DNA from: Psychroserpens sp. Hel_I_66
Lineage (GTDB): Bacteria > Bacteroidota > Bacteroidia > Flavobacteriales > Flavobacteriaceae
Assembly: GCF_000799465.1 (NCBI RefSeq)
Contig: NZ_JUGU01000001.1
Location: 3,678,501 to 3,742,500 of the forward strand
DNA length: 64,000 nucleotides
Direction of reading: 5' to 3'
In this document: piece by piece, positions 1-8,253 of the stretch
Position numbering within the stretch: the first letter of the stretch is position 1
How the letters are laid out: every line of letters begins with the position of its first letter
Notes under the pieces: generated by a model
Told to the model about the DNA's origin: nothing
Databases searched by the model: none
What the model saw: only the letters and a program-made list of their open reading frames with translations
Program-made: the position numbers and the translations under genes

Positions 1-696
1 AATATCTGGGGTCACCTTATATTTTTGAAAGGCAAAGAAATCTCCAGTCCTTCCAAAACCAGACTGTACCTCGTCTGCAATAAAACAAGTATTGTATTTT
101 TTACATAATTTATCGATACCTTCATAAAACGCTGAAGTACTTTCATCTAAACCTCCAACACCTTGAATACACTCGATAATTACAGCGCAAACATTGTTTT
201 TTTCTAATGCTTTTTCTAAAGAAACCAAATCGCCTAATTCTAAAATTTCGACGTCTTGTTGTGCATTGATTGGCGCAATAATTTTTTTGTCATCTGTAGC
301 TGCAACTGCTGCAGATGTTCGTCCATGAAATGAATTTTTGAAAGCCACAATTTTATGTTTTCCATTGTGAAAAGAGGCCAGTTTTAATGCATTTTCATTG
401 GCTTCTGCACCAGAATTACATAAAAATAATTGGTAATCTTTACAACCAGAAAGTAATTCTAATTTATTCGCCAATTCCACTTGTAATGGGTTTTGAATTG
501 AATTACTGTAAAAACCCAACTTAGACACCTGCTCTGAAATGGTAAACACATATTTGGGGTGTGAATGACCAATAGAAATTACTGCGTGTCCACCATATAA
601 ATCTAAATATTTGGTATTGTTTTCATCAAAAACATAGACATCTTTTGCCTTTAAAGGTGTGATATCGAATAATGGATATACATTAAACAAACTCAT
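1..696 (-). CDS. argD: Acetylornithine/ornithine-type aminotransferase, C-terminus cut by window edge
   Basis: PLP-dependent class III aminotransferase, expected to convert N-acetyl(or succinyl)glutamate semialdehyde to the acylated ornithine in arginine synthesis. The 232 codons seen start MSLFNVYPLFDITPLK and include the class III signatures NSGAEANENALKLA, FHGRTSAA and ADEVQSGFGRTG, whose Asp contacts the PLP ring nitrogen. The catalytic lysine would lie beyond the window. The ATG at 696 overlaps the proC stop by four bases (ATGA), so the two are translationally coupled. It is the fifth gene of the arginine operon read leftward. The frame stays open to base 1, so the gene is truncated only by the window. 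Substrate choice (acetyl or succinyl) cannot be read from this part. Confidence 0.9.
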   Translation of the reverse strand, partial: MSLFNVYPLFDITPLKAKDVYVFDENNTKYLDLYGGHAVISIGHSHPKYVFTISEQVSKLGFYSNSIQNPLQVELANKLELLSGCKDYQLFLCNSGAEANENALKLASFHNGKHKIVAFKNSFHGRTSAAVAATDDKKIIAPINAQQDVEILELGDLVSLEKALEKNNVCAVIIECIQGVGGLDESTSAFYEGIDKLCKKYNTCFIADEVQSGFGRTGDFFAFQKYKVTPDI

Positions 697-1493
697 ATCT
701 GCTCTTTTTTAATATTGCTTATCTTGTTATAAGAAGCCACCATACCTTGTATTAGTGATGAACTCAACCCTTTGTGTTCCATTTCGTTTAAACCTTCAAT
801 CGTACAGCCTTTAGGTGTGGTTACTCTGTCAATTTCTTCTTCTGGATGATCGCCATTCGTGATTAATAAATTAGCAGCTCCTTCGCAAGTATACATTGCT
901 AATTCCTGTGCCTCTTTTGCATCAAAACCTAACTGTATTGCTGCTTGTGTTGTGGCACGTATTAAGCGCATCCAAAAGGCAATTCCGCTTGCGCAAACTA
1001 CGGTTGCAGCTTGAATTTGAGCTTCAGGAATGGCTAACGTATGTCCTAATCTATTAAAAATGGCTTGTGCTACTTTTATTCGCTTTTCACCTTGAATATT
1101 ACTACATAAACAGGTCATGGATTTGCCAACAGCAATTGCTGTATTTGGCATGGCACGAATAATGAATTTATCTATTCCGATTTGTGATTCTATCTTCGGA
1201 ATTAAAAAACCAGTAATTGTCGAAATAATGACGTGATTTTCGGTTAAATGAGGTTTTATCTCATTTAAAATAGTTTCAAAATGCGCTGGTTGTACTGCGA
1301 AAATTAAAATATCCGAATACTTTACAGCTTCCAAATTATCTGTTGTTAAATGCACATTTTTATAACCATCAAAGTCTTGAATACTTTCTAAATTTCGTTT
1401 GGTGAGGTACAACGTTGTAATCGCATTATTAGTGATTAAGCCTTTTGCGATGGACTTTCCTAAATTTCCTGTGCCTATGATTGCTATTTTCAT
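693..1493 (-). CDS. proC: Pyrroline-5-carboxylate reductase
   Basis: NAD(P)H-dependent reductase that makes proline from pyrroline-5-carboxylate. At 266 residues it has the usual length. The N-terminal Rossmann motif is IGTGNLGKSIAKGL, and the C-terminal dimerisation domain carries ASGIAFWMRLIRA and TTPKGCTIEGLNEME, a slightly divergent form of the usual TSPGGTTIAGL signature. Its place inside the arginine operon, between argC and argD, is typical of Flavobacteriaceae and suggests shared control of proline and arginine formation. A gap of 89 bases containing REP-like palindromes separates it from argC upstream, while it is coupled to argD downstream by a four-base overlap. Confidence 0.9.
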   Translation of the reverse strand: MKIAIIGTGNLGKSIAKGLITNNAITTLYLTKRNLESIQDFDGYKNVHLTTDNLEAVKYSDILIFAVQPAHFETILNEIKPHLTENHVIISTITGFLIPKIESQIGIDKFIIRAMPNTAIAVGKSMTCLCSNIQGEKRIKVAQAIFNRLGHTLAIPEAQIQAATVVCASGIAFWMRLIRATTQAAIQLGFDAKEAQELAMYTCEGAANLLITNGDHPEEEIDRVTTPKGCTIEGLNEMEHKGLSSSLIQGMVASYNKISNIKKEQI

Positions 1494-1510
1494 CTTATTG
1501 TTTTCTGTAA

Positions 1511-1528
1511 TTCCTGCGAAGGCAGGAA
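1511..1528. repeat. REP-like palindrome between argC and proC
   Basis: An imperfect-loop palindrome, TTCCTGC-GAAG-GCAGGAA, lies in the argC-proC gap. A decayed second copy follows at about 1552-1576 (left arm ATTCCTGC intact, right arm mutated, with the usual GAC tail). The same unit occurs twice more between ilvC and ilvA, which marks it as a dispersed intergenic repeat. It has no T-tract and so is not an obvious terminator. Confidence 0.7.
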
Positions 1529-1582
1529 AGTATTTGTTGTTTTTTGTTTTTGAATTCCTGCTCGCGCATTAATGACTACTCA

Positions 1583-2560
1583 TTAAAAATAATTTGCCTT
1601 TAATTGTAATCCTACCGTTTCTTCAAAACCAAACATTAAATTCATATTTTGAACCGCTTGTCCAGATGCACCTTTTAATAAATTATCAATGATGCTTGTG
1701 ACCAGTAATTTATTATCGTGTTTATATAAATGGATAATGCATTTATTGGTATTTACAACTTGTTTTAAATGAATCTCATCTTCTGAAATTACGGTAAATA
1801 CTTCATCTTTATAAAATTCGGAAAATAAGGTCTTTGCATCTTCTAAACTACCATCGAATTCTGTGTACATAGTGGCAAAAATTCCTCTTGAAAAATTACC
1901 TCTATTTGGCATAAAATTGATATCTGATGTAAAGTTATTTTGCAACAATTTTACTGACTGCTTGATCTCATCTAAATGCTGATGTGTAAATGCTTTGTAA
2001 TGTGAAAAATTGTTATCTCTCCAAGTAAAATGTGTTGTTTCAGACAATGATGTTCCAGCTCCAGTTGCTCCTGTTACTGCATTAATATGTACATCGTTTT
2101 GTAAAACATTTGCTTTAGCTAAAGGTAAAAGCGTTAATTGAATTGCTGTTGCAAAGCATCCTGGATTAGCAATGTAACTAGCACATTTAATGGCTTCCTT
2201 GTTTAATTCTGGTAAGCCATAAATAAAGGTTTTATTATTAAAGGCTTCATCCTTTGTCAATCTAAAATCATTACTCAAATCGATGATTTTTGTGTTGTCA
2301 GAAAAGCTATTCTTTTCTAAAAAAGCTTTTGAATTTCCATGTCCTAAACACAAAAATAATATTTCAATATTAGGATTGATTTTATCAGTAAATTCTAAAT
2401 CTGTACTACCAATTAAATCTTGATGGACTTTACTGATTTTATTTCCAGCATTAGATGTACTATATACAAAATTGATGTCTGCTTCTGGGTGATCAATTAA
2501 AATTCTAATCAATTCACCAGCTGTATATCCTGCTCCTCCAATGATTCCTGCCTGTATCAT
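1583..2560 (-). CDS. argC: N-acetyl-gamma-glutamyl-phosphate reductase
   Basis: Reduces N-acyl-glutamyl-5-phosphate to the semialdehyde with NADPH in arginine synthesis, in the cytoplasm. The 325-residue protein has the nucleotide-binding start GIIGGAGYTAGELIRIL, the catalytic cysteine C135 in ANPGCFATA, and GATGAGTSLSE in the substrate domain. The length matches the short ArgC type. Its ATG at 2560 overlaps the argG stop (ATGA), showing translational coupling with the upstream gene. No argB (kinase) is present in the seen part of the operon; in related genomes it lies further downstream, beyond argD. Confidence 0.95.
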   Translation of the reverse strand: MIQAGIIGGAGYTAGELIRILIDHPEADINFVYSTSNAGNKISKVHQDLIGSTDLEFTDKINPNIEILFLCLGHGNSKAFLEKNSFSDNTKIIDLSNDFRLTKDEAFNNKTFIYGLPELNKEAIKCASYIANPGCFATAIQLTLLPLAKANVLQNDVHINAVTGATGAGTSLSETTHFTWRDNNFSHYKAFTHQHLDEIKQSVKLLQNNFTSDINFMPNRGNFSRGIFATMYTEFDGSLEDAKTLFSEFYKDEVFTVISEDEIHLKQVVNTNKCIIHLYKHDNKLLVTSIIDNLLKGASGQAVQNMNLMFGFEETVGLQLKANYF

Positions 2561-3750
2561 ACTTCTGAATTTACTTGGTGATAAATCTTATTTTGATTGC
2601 TCAAGATCTTAATGAATCCCTTTGCTTCATCTGCGGTCCAACCTTTGTTCTCTTCGCCATAACTTCCAAATTTCGCATTCATTAAATCGTGTTTAGACTT
2701 AATTCCATCTAAACTGAAATGATATGGTTTTAGAGTTATAAAAACATCTCCCGAGACTTGGTCCTGGCTGCTTTGTAAAAACGCTTCCATATTTCGCATA
2801 ACGGGATCTAAATATTGACCTTCGTGTAAATGCATTCCGTAGAAACTTGCTAAATACTCTTTGTGTTGTAATTGCCATTTGGTCAACGTATGTTTTTCCA
2901 GTAAATGATGTGCTTTTATTGTGATTAAAGCAGCAGCAGCTTCAAAACCAACGCGCCCTTTTATACCAACAATGGTATCTCCAACATGAATGTCGCGACC
3001 AATTGCATAGGCAGATGCCAATGTCTTTAGCAGTGCTATGTTGACTTCTGGGCTGTCTTGCATTCCATTAACAGCAACCAATTCTCCTTTTAAAAAAGTT
3101 AATGTCACTTTTTCTTCTTCGGAATGTTTTAATTGCGAAGGATATGCCGATTCTGGCAAAGATTTTTCTGAAGTTAAAGTTTCAGCTCCACCAACACTTG
3201 TTCCCCAAAGGCCTTTGTTGACTGAGTATTTTGCCTTTTCCCAAGACATATCGATTCCGTTTTCTTTGAGATAATCAATTTCTTCCTGTCTGGTTAGTTT
3301 TCCATCTCTAATAGGTGTGATAATTTTAATATGTGGTGCTAAGGTTTGAAAAATCATATCAAAACGTACTTGATCGTTTCCAGCTCCCGTGCTTCCGTGG
3401 GCAATAAATTCAGCATCAATACTTTTTGCATATTCAACAATTTCGATGGCTTGAATAATACGTTCTGCACTAACTGATAATGGATATGTGTTGTTTTTGA
3501 GCACATTTCCGAAGATTAAAAACTTAATCACTTTATCATAATATGATGAAATAGCATTGATGTTTTTATAGGTTGAAACTCCCATTTTATAGGCGTTGGT
3601 CTCAATAGTCTTTATTTCTTCGGAAGTAAAACCGCCAGTATTCACGCTAACTGCGTGAACCTCATAACCAGCCTTGCTTAGACTTACCGCGCAATACGAA
3701 GTGTCTAATCCACCACTATATGCAATAACTAATTTTCTACTATTTTTCAT
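2557..3750 (-). CDS. argG: Argininosuccinate synthase
   Basis: ATP-dependent ligase that joins citrulline and aspartate to argininosuccinate. The 397-residue protein begins with the PP-loop ATP-binding motif LVIAYSGGLDTSYC. It later carries AHGSTGAGNDQVRF and the region around WGTSVGGAE, with GKLTRQEEIDYL in between, all characteristic of ArgG. Second gene of the arginine operon: its start overlaps the end of the acetyltransferase gene by 11 bases and its stop overlaps the argC start by four. Three exact copies of the TTCCGAAG octamer (both orientations) lie inside it, at 3117, 3507 and 3618. Confidence 0.95.
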   Translation of the reverse strand: MKNSRKLVIAYSGGLDTSYCAVSLSKAGYEVHAVSVNTGGFTSEEIKTIETNAYKMGVSTYKNINAISSYYDKVIKFLIFGNVLKNNTYPLSVSAERIIQAIEIVEYAKSIDAEFIAHGSTGAGNDQVRFDMIFQTLAPHIKIITPIRDGKLTRQEEIDYLKENGIDMSWEKAKYSVNKGLWGTSVGGAETLTSEKSLPESAYPSQLKHSEEEKVTLTFLKGELVAVNGMQDSPEVNIALLKTLASAYAIGRDIHVGDTIVGIKGRVGFEAAAALITIKAHHLLEKHTLTKWQLQHKEYLASFYGMHLHEGQYLDPVMRNMEAFLQSSQDQVSGDVFITLKPYHFSLDGIKSKHDLMNAKFGSYGEENKGWTADEAKGFIKILSNQNKIYHQVNSEV

Positions 3751-4366
3751 CTTTGTCTTTTTTTAGAAACATGGTTTGCTTGATGCTTTTTAATCTCGTC
3801 CATACTTTTTTATCGTATTTGTGCGCGTCTGGTTTTTTTATTTCCTTATCTGGATCATATAACATACCTGTACACAGGCACATTTTTTGTTCGGTACGCT
3901 GCAATACGTCGTAGTTTTTGCAGGTTTGACAGCCATTCCAAAAGGTTTGGTCTGTTGTTAGTTCTGAAAATGTTACAGGTTTATAGCCCAATTCGCTATT
4001 CATTTTCATGACCGCTAATCCTGTGGTGATACTAAATACTTTGGCATCTGGGAACTTGGTTCTCGAATGTTCGAAAATTTTCTTTTTAATCTGTTTTGCC
4101 AAACCTATATTTCTAAAATCGGGATGCACGATTAATCCAGAATTAGCTACAAATTTTCCGTGGCTCCATTGTTCGATGTAGCAAAAACCTGCAAATTTAT
4201 CACCATCTAAAGCGATTACAGCGTTGCCATTTTCCATTTTTGTAATGATGTATTCTGGTTTGCGCTTTGCAATACCGGTACCTCTAACTTGAGCAGCCTC
4301 AGCTATAGTTTCGCAAATGATATCTGCATAAATGCTATGCGATTTATTAGCAATGACAATTTCCAT
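3740..4366 (-). CDS. GNAT-family N-acetyltransferase heading the arginine operon
   Basis: A 208-residue GNAT acetyltransferase, with the acetyl-CoA loop around residues 83-93 (FRNIGLAKQIK) after the beta-4 strand ANSGLIVHP. I choose the ATG at 4366 because the open frame upstream of it, to 4429, begins with sequence unlike the family, while MEIVIANKSHS begins the GNAT fold. The C-terminal quarter carries four cysteines in a CxxC...CxC arrangement (C146, C149, C163, C165), which could bind a metal. It is the first gene of the arginine operon and overlaps argG. From position alone it is a candidate for the missing glutamate N-acetyltransferase step, but that is inference. Confidence 0.8.
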   Translation of the reverse strand: MEIVIANKSHSIYADIICETIAEAAQVRGTGIAKRKPEYIITKMENGNAVIALDGDKFAGFCYIEQWSHGKFVANSGLIVHPDFRNIGLAKQIKKKIFEHSRTKFPDAKVFSITTGLAVMKMNSELGYKPVTFSELTTDQTFWNGCQTCKNYDVLQRTEQKMCLCTGMLYDPDKEIKKPDAHKYDKKVWTRLKSIKQTMFLKKDKDEK

Positions 4367-4792
4367 TGTAATTGATTTTTTAATTAAGAATATAATGATT
4401 TTGTTTTTTGAAAGTAGAACCGGACTCACCTAAGTTCAATAAATAGAAGTACACCCTAAGGGCGACGACGTGATATTGGACACACAATTGTCCTATTATT
4501 GCTATCAATAATTATGTTTAAAAAGGAAAATATTTGTGATGAATTGTTCAATGTAAAAAAATAAAATGGTTAACTAATTGGCTTCAAATTTGCACATTAG
4601 CGACGTCGTTTGCGCAATGGCAAACTTGTGGGTCTTTTATTATTTTTTTGAATTAACATGAAGTAAAACTATAAATTATTTTAGAATAGAAGAGCCATTA
4701 GTCAATATTTTTTTAAATTTTTATGAATTTCATAATATTTTGACTTTTAATTAATTATAATTTTGGAAGTGCTCTTTTTTGTTGACTTTTGT
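4367..4792. other. Gene-free stretch between ilvA and the arginine operon
   Basis: This AT-rich stretch of 426 bases must contain the leftward promoter of the arginine operon and the 3' end of the ilv transcript. I see no exact Bacteroidetes -7 box (TAnnTTTG) on the minus strand. Visible structure is limited: a short hairpin GGACA/TGTCC at 4478-4493, two CGACG-type direct/inverted motifs near 4463 and 4600, and distant AAGAGC/GCTCTT arms flanking 4690-4776. None of these is convincing as a terminator. Confidence 0.5.
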
Positions 4793-6061
4793 CTATACCA
4801 AAAACTGAAATAGATCTTGTTTGTCGTTGAGGTAATCGCCATAAAAATTATGTAACTTCATTTTGGTAATTAAAGGCTCTAGATCATCGGGTGATTTTAA
4901 TTCTAATCCAACAACAGCAACATCATTTTCACGGTTTGCTTTTTTTGTGTATTCAAAATGTGTAATATCATCGGTTGGACCAAGAATATCAACTACAAAA
5001 TCCCTTAAAGCTCCAGCACGTTGCGGAAATTTTATAATAAAATAATGTTTTAAGTTAGAATAGAGTAGTGCGCGTTCTTTAATTTCGGCAGTGCGTGTAA
5101 TGTCATTATTACTGCCACTGATAACGCAAACTACGTTTTTCCCTTTTATTTCTTCGGAAAACTGATCTAGCGCACAAAGACTTAAAGCGCCAGCAGGTTC
5201 AACAATAATAGCATCTTTGTTATACAGGTCTAAAATGGTCTGGCATATTTTACCTTCATCTACTATAACCACGCGATGCAAGGTTTCTTTACAAATCGCA
5301 AAATTCAAGTCACCAACGCGTTTCACTGCTGCTCCATCCACAAAGCTATCTATGGTTTTCAATGTTATATTCTTATTGTTTCTAATAGAATTTAGCATTG
5401 CTGGAGCACCTTTTGGTTCTACACTTATGATTTTTGTTTGAGGTGATAGTATTTTAAAAACAGATGATAAACCTGCAGCCAGTCCGCCACCGCCAACCGG
5501 TACAAAAACATAGTGAATGGGATGCTCCTTTGCTTGGTCTATAATTTCTAAGCCAACGGTGGCTTGGCCTTCAATTACTTTTTCATCGTTAAAGGGGTGA
5601 ACAAACGTTTTATTCAATTGCTCGCTTTGTTGCATTGCAGCATCATAAGCATCATCAAATGTGTCGCCTACCAGGACCACATCTATATATTCTTCACCAA
5701 ACATTTTTACTTGTTCAATTTTTTGGTTTGGTGTTGGTGAAGGCATAAATATGGTGCCTTTTATTTTTAAAAGTTTACATGAAATGGCAACCCCTTGTGC
5801 ATGATTTCCTGCACTTGCACATACAATTTCATTTTCAATCTGAGAATCATTTAAAGATGAGATTTTGTTGTAAGCACCTCTGATTTTATATGAGCGAACT
5901 TCTTGCAAATCTTCTCTCTTAAAGAAAATATTGGCATCAAAAAGCTTAGAATACCGAGCGTTTTTGGCTAAAGGTGTTACAGAAGCAATGCCTTTTAATT
6001 TTTCTGCAGCAGCTTCAATAGCATCTAATGTTGGCCTGTATGTGGTTTTGGTTTCTTTCAT
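4793..6061 (-). CDS. ilvA: Threonine ammonia-lyase (threonine dehydratase)
   Basis: PLP enzyme that deaminates threonine to 2-oxobutanoate, the first committed step to isoleucine. The 422-residue protein has the PLP lysine K59 in VRSYKIRGAYNK, the substrate loop CASAGNHAQGVA and the phosphate-binding glycine loop VPVGGGGLAAGL. The C-terminal 90 residues (YFIIKFPQRAGALRDFV onward) form an ACT-like regulatory domain, so feedback by isoleucine is likely. It is the last gene of the ilv operon; the 147-base gap from ilvC holds two REP-like palindromes. Confidence 0.95.
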   Translation of the reverse strand: MKETKTTYRPTLDAIEAAAEKLKGIASVTPLAKNARYSKLFDANIFFKREDLQEVRSYKIRGAYNKISSLNDSQIENEIVCASAGNHAQGVAISCKLLKIKGTIFMPSPTPNQKIEQVKMFGEEYIDVVLVGDTFDDAYDAAMQQSEQLNKTFVHPFNDEKVIEGQATVGLEIIDQAKEHPIHYVFVPVGGGGLAAGLSSVFKILSPQTKIISVEPKGAPAMLNSIRNNKNITLKTIDSFVDGAAVKRVGDLNFAICKETLHRVVIVDEGKICQTILDLYNKDAIIVEPAGALSLCALDQFSEEIKGKNVVCVISGSNNDITRTAEIKERALLYSNLKHYFIIKFPQRAGALRDFVVDILGPTDDITHFEYTKKANRENDVAVVGLELKSPDDLEPLITKMKLHNFYGDYLNDKQDLFQFLV

Positions 6062-6063
6062 GA

Positions 6064-6083
6064 ATTCCTGCGCAGGCAGGAAT
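6064..6083. repeat. REP-like palindrome, ilvC-ilvA gap, copy 1
   Basis: ATTCCTGC-GCAG-GCAGGAAT directly upstream of the ilvA start codon. It has the same arms as the repeats at 1511 and 6183 and is followed by a partial extra arm (TTCCTGC at about 6087). It sits in the untranslated spacer of an operon, so it may fold in the mRNA and stabilise or separate the segments. Confidence 0.7.
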
Positions 6084-6182
6084 CTCTTCCTGCTTATTTA
6101 ATTTTATTATTGGGATATTTTAACTGCGCACAGTATGACGATATTTTAAAAGACATAATTGCGCGAAGTTTTATTATTCTGG

Positions 6183-6202
6183 ATTCCTGCTTGTGCAGGA
6201 AT
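6183..6202. repeat. REP-like palindrome, ilvC-ilvA gap, copy 2
   Basis: ATTCCTGC-TTGT-GCAGGAAT, followed by GAC as in the decayed copy near 1576. It lies 7 bases past the end of ilvC. Together with the copy at 6064 it makes a pair of similar palindromes about 120 bases apart, an arrangement seen in REPIN-type doublets. Confidence 0.7.
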
Positions 6203-6208
6203 GACAAA

Positions 6209-7708
6209 CTATACTAAAACAGTGTCTTTTACGTCTTCAGTCTTAATTACTTTCATGGCTGTCATTGCAGCTCTTAAACGTTTGCCTACAACTTCTATTG
6301 GATGATTTCTAATAGCATCATTTACAGCAATTAGTTCGATATTATCAACTCCATTTTCCGAAGAAAAAGAGGTTCCAATACTATTTGTATCTACTGTTTT
6401 CATAAAATCTGTCAACAATGGCTTACAGGCATGGTCAAATAAATAGCAACCATACTCCGCAGTATCAGAAATGACGCGGTTCATTTCATAGAGTTTTTTC
6501 CTTGCGATTGTGTTTGCAATTAATGGCAGTTCGTGGAGTGATTCGTAATAAGCAGAATCTTCAATAATTCCTGCACTTACCATAGTTTCGAACGCTAACT
6601 CTACACCAGATTTCACGAATGCGACCAGCAAAACGCCATGGTCAAAATATTCTTGTTCAGCAATATGATTAGGTGTTAGAGCGGTTTTCTCAAATGCAGT
6701 TTCACCGGTTGCAGCTCTCCATTTTAAAAGGTTGACATCGTCATTTGCCCAATCTTGCATCATTGTTTTTGAGAAATGACCAGAAATGATATCATCCATA
6801 TGTTTTTCAAATAATGGACGCATAATATCTTTTAATTCTTCGGAAAGCTGAAAAGCTTCAATTTTAGCTGGATTAGATAAGCGGTCCATCATATTGGTGA
6901 TGCCTCCATGCTTTAAAGCCTCAGTAATGGTTTCCCAACCGTACTGAATGAGTTTTGCTGCATAATCTGCCTCAATCCCTTCCTCGACCATTTTATCGAA
7001 CGAGAGAATTGCACCTGTTTGAAGTAAACCGCAAAGTATCGTTTGCTCTCCCATTAAATCACTTTTTACTTCGGCAATAAATGACGATTCTAAAACACCA
7101 GCACGATGTCCACCCGTTGCAGCAGCATATGCTTTTGCCTGAGCCCATCCTTTATTTTCTGGGTCATTTTCTGGGTGCACAGCAATTAAGGTTGGCACGC
7201 CAAAACCACGTTTGTATTCTTCTCTAACTTCTGTTCCTGGACATTTTGGCGCTACCATAATTACCGTTAAATCCTCACGGATTTTCGTTCCTTCTTCAAC
7301 AATATTAAATCCATGAGAGTAACTTAAGGTTGCGCCTTTTTTCATTAAGGGCATTACAGATTTTACAACATTTGTATGTTGCTTATCTGGTGTTAGGTTT
7401 AGAACCAAATCTGCAGTAGGAATCAAATCCTCATAAGTGCCAACAGTAAACCCGTTATCGGTAGCGTTTTTATAAGAGTCACGTTTTTGGCCAATCGCAG
7501 CTTGACGTAAAGCGTATGAAATATCCAATCCAGAATCCCTCATGTTTAGACCTTGATTTAATCCTTGCGCACCACAGCCTACGATAACGATTTTCTTTCC
7601 GGTTAGTTCGTTCACGCCATCTTCAAATTCCGAAGCATCCATAAAACGACACTTTCCTAATTGGTCTAATTGTTCCCTTAATGGTAATGTGTTAAAATAA
7701 TTTGACAT
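6209..7708 (-). CDS. ilvC: Ketol-acid reductoisomerase, class II
   Basis: Mg- and NADPH-dependent isomeroreductase that converts acetolactate or acetohydroxybutyrate to the dihydroxy acids. At 499 residues it is the long class II form, with a duplicated C-terminal knotted domain. The Rossmann motif is [22 protein letters not shown]; the acidic metal-binding residues sit in [12 protein letters not shown] and in the second repeat around [14 protein letters not shown]. It follows ilvN by 13 bases in the ilv operon. Three copies of the TTCCGAAG octamer occur in it (6356, 6838, 7628), in two orientations. Confidence 0.95.
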   Translation of the reverse strand: MSNYFNTLPLREQLDQLGKCRFMDASEFEDGVNELTGKKIVIVGCGAQGLNQGLNMRDSGLDISYALRQAAIGQKRDSYKNATDNGFTVGTYEDLIPTADLVLNLTPDKQHTNVVKSVMPLMKKGATLSYSHGFNIVEEGTKIREDLTVIMVAPKCPGTEVREEYKRGFGVPTLIAVHPENDPENKGWAQAKAYAAATGGHRAGVLESSFIAEVKSDLMGEQTILCGLLQTGAILSFDKMVEEGIEADYAAKLIQYGWETITEALKHGGITNMMDRLSNPAKIEAFQLSEELKDIMRPLFEKHMDDIISGHFSKTMMQDWANDDVNLLKWRAATGETAFEKTALTPNHIAEQEYFDHGVLLVAFVKSGVELAFETMVSAGIIEDSAYYESLHELPLIANTIARKKLYEMNRVISDTAEYGCYLFDHACKPLLTDFMKTVDTNSIGTSFSSENGVDNIELIAVNDAIRNHPIEVVGKRLRAAMTAMKVIKTEDVKDTVLV

Positions 7709-7721
7709 TTTTATATTCTTT

Positions 7722-8252
7722 TTAATGTTGCAACGCTTTAAGCATTGTTGATATTTTCATTTCATCTTTAGTGACTGCAATACGTCCAGAACGGGTAAAT
7801 TGCATGATCCCAAAAACAGTTAGTTCTCTATGTAATAAATCTATTTCTTCTTTTTTGCCAGACTTTTCAATAACAAAAAACTCTTTGTTGACTGTAACAA
7901 TTCTAGCATTGCTTTCTTTTATGATATTTTGGATTTGACGCTCGTCAAACAATAAATCTGACTTAATTTTAAACATACAGGATTCTTGATAGATGGTCTC
8001 ATCTTCCGTATGGTAAAACGCTTTTATGACCTCGACCTGTTTCTCTATTTGACCGATTATTTTTTTCATTCGTTCTTCGGAAAGTTGGACGAGAATGGTC
8101 CATTTAGACACATTTTCAATTTCAGAAACCGAAGAGTTAATACTTTCGATGTTAATATGTCGTCTTTGGAAAATTGCCGAAATACGGTTTAATAACCCTA
8201 TGTTGTTTTCAGTATAAATAGATACCGTATATATTTGTTTTTCTTGACTCAT
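7722..8252 (-). CDS. ilvN: Acetolactate synthase small (regulatory) subunit
   Basis: Regulatory partner of the ilvB product. The 176-residue protein opens with an ACT domain ([34 protein letters not shown] region, residues about 8-80) that binds valine for feedback inhibition, followed by the C-terminal domain seen in longer IlvN/IlvH proteins. It starts one base after the ilvB stop, so the two subunits are made together. No unusual residue changes are visible. Confidence 0.92.
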   Translation of the reverse strand: MSQEKQIYTVSIYTENNIGLLNRISAIFQRRHINIESINSSVSEIENVSKWTILVQLSEERMKKIIGQIEKQVEVIKAFYHTEDETIYQESCMFKIKSDLLFDERQIQNIIKESNARIVTVNKEFFVIEKSGKKEEIDLLHRELTVFGIMQFTRSGRIAVTKDEMKISTMLKALQH

Positions 8253-8253
8253 A

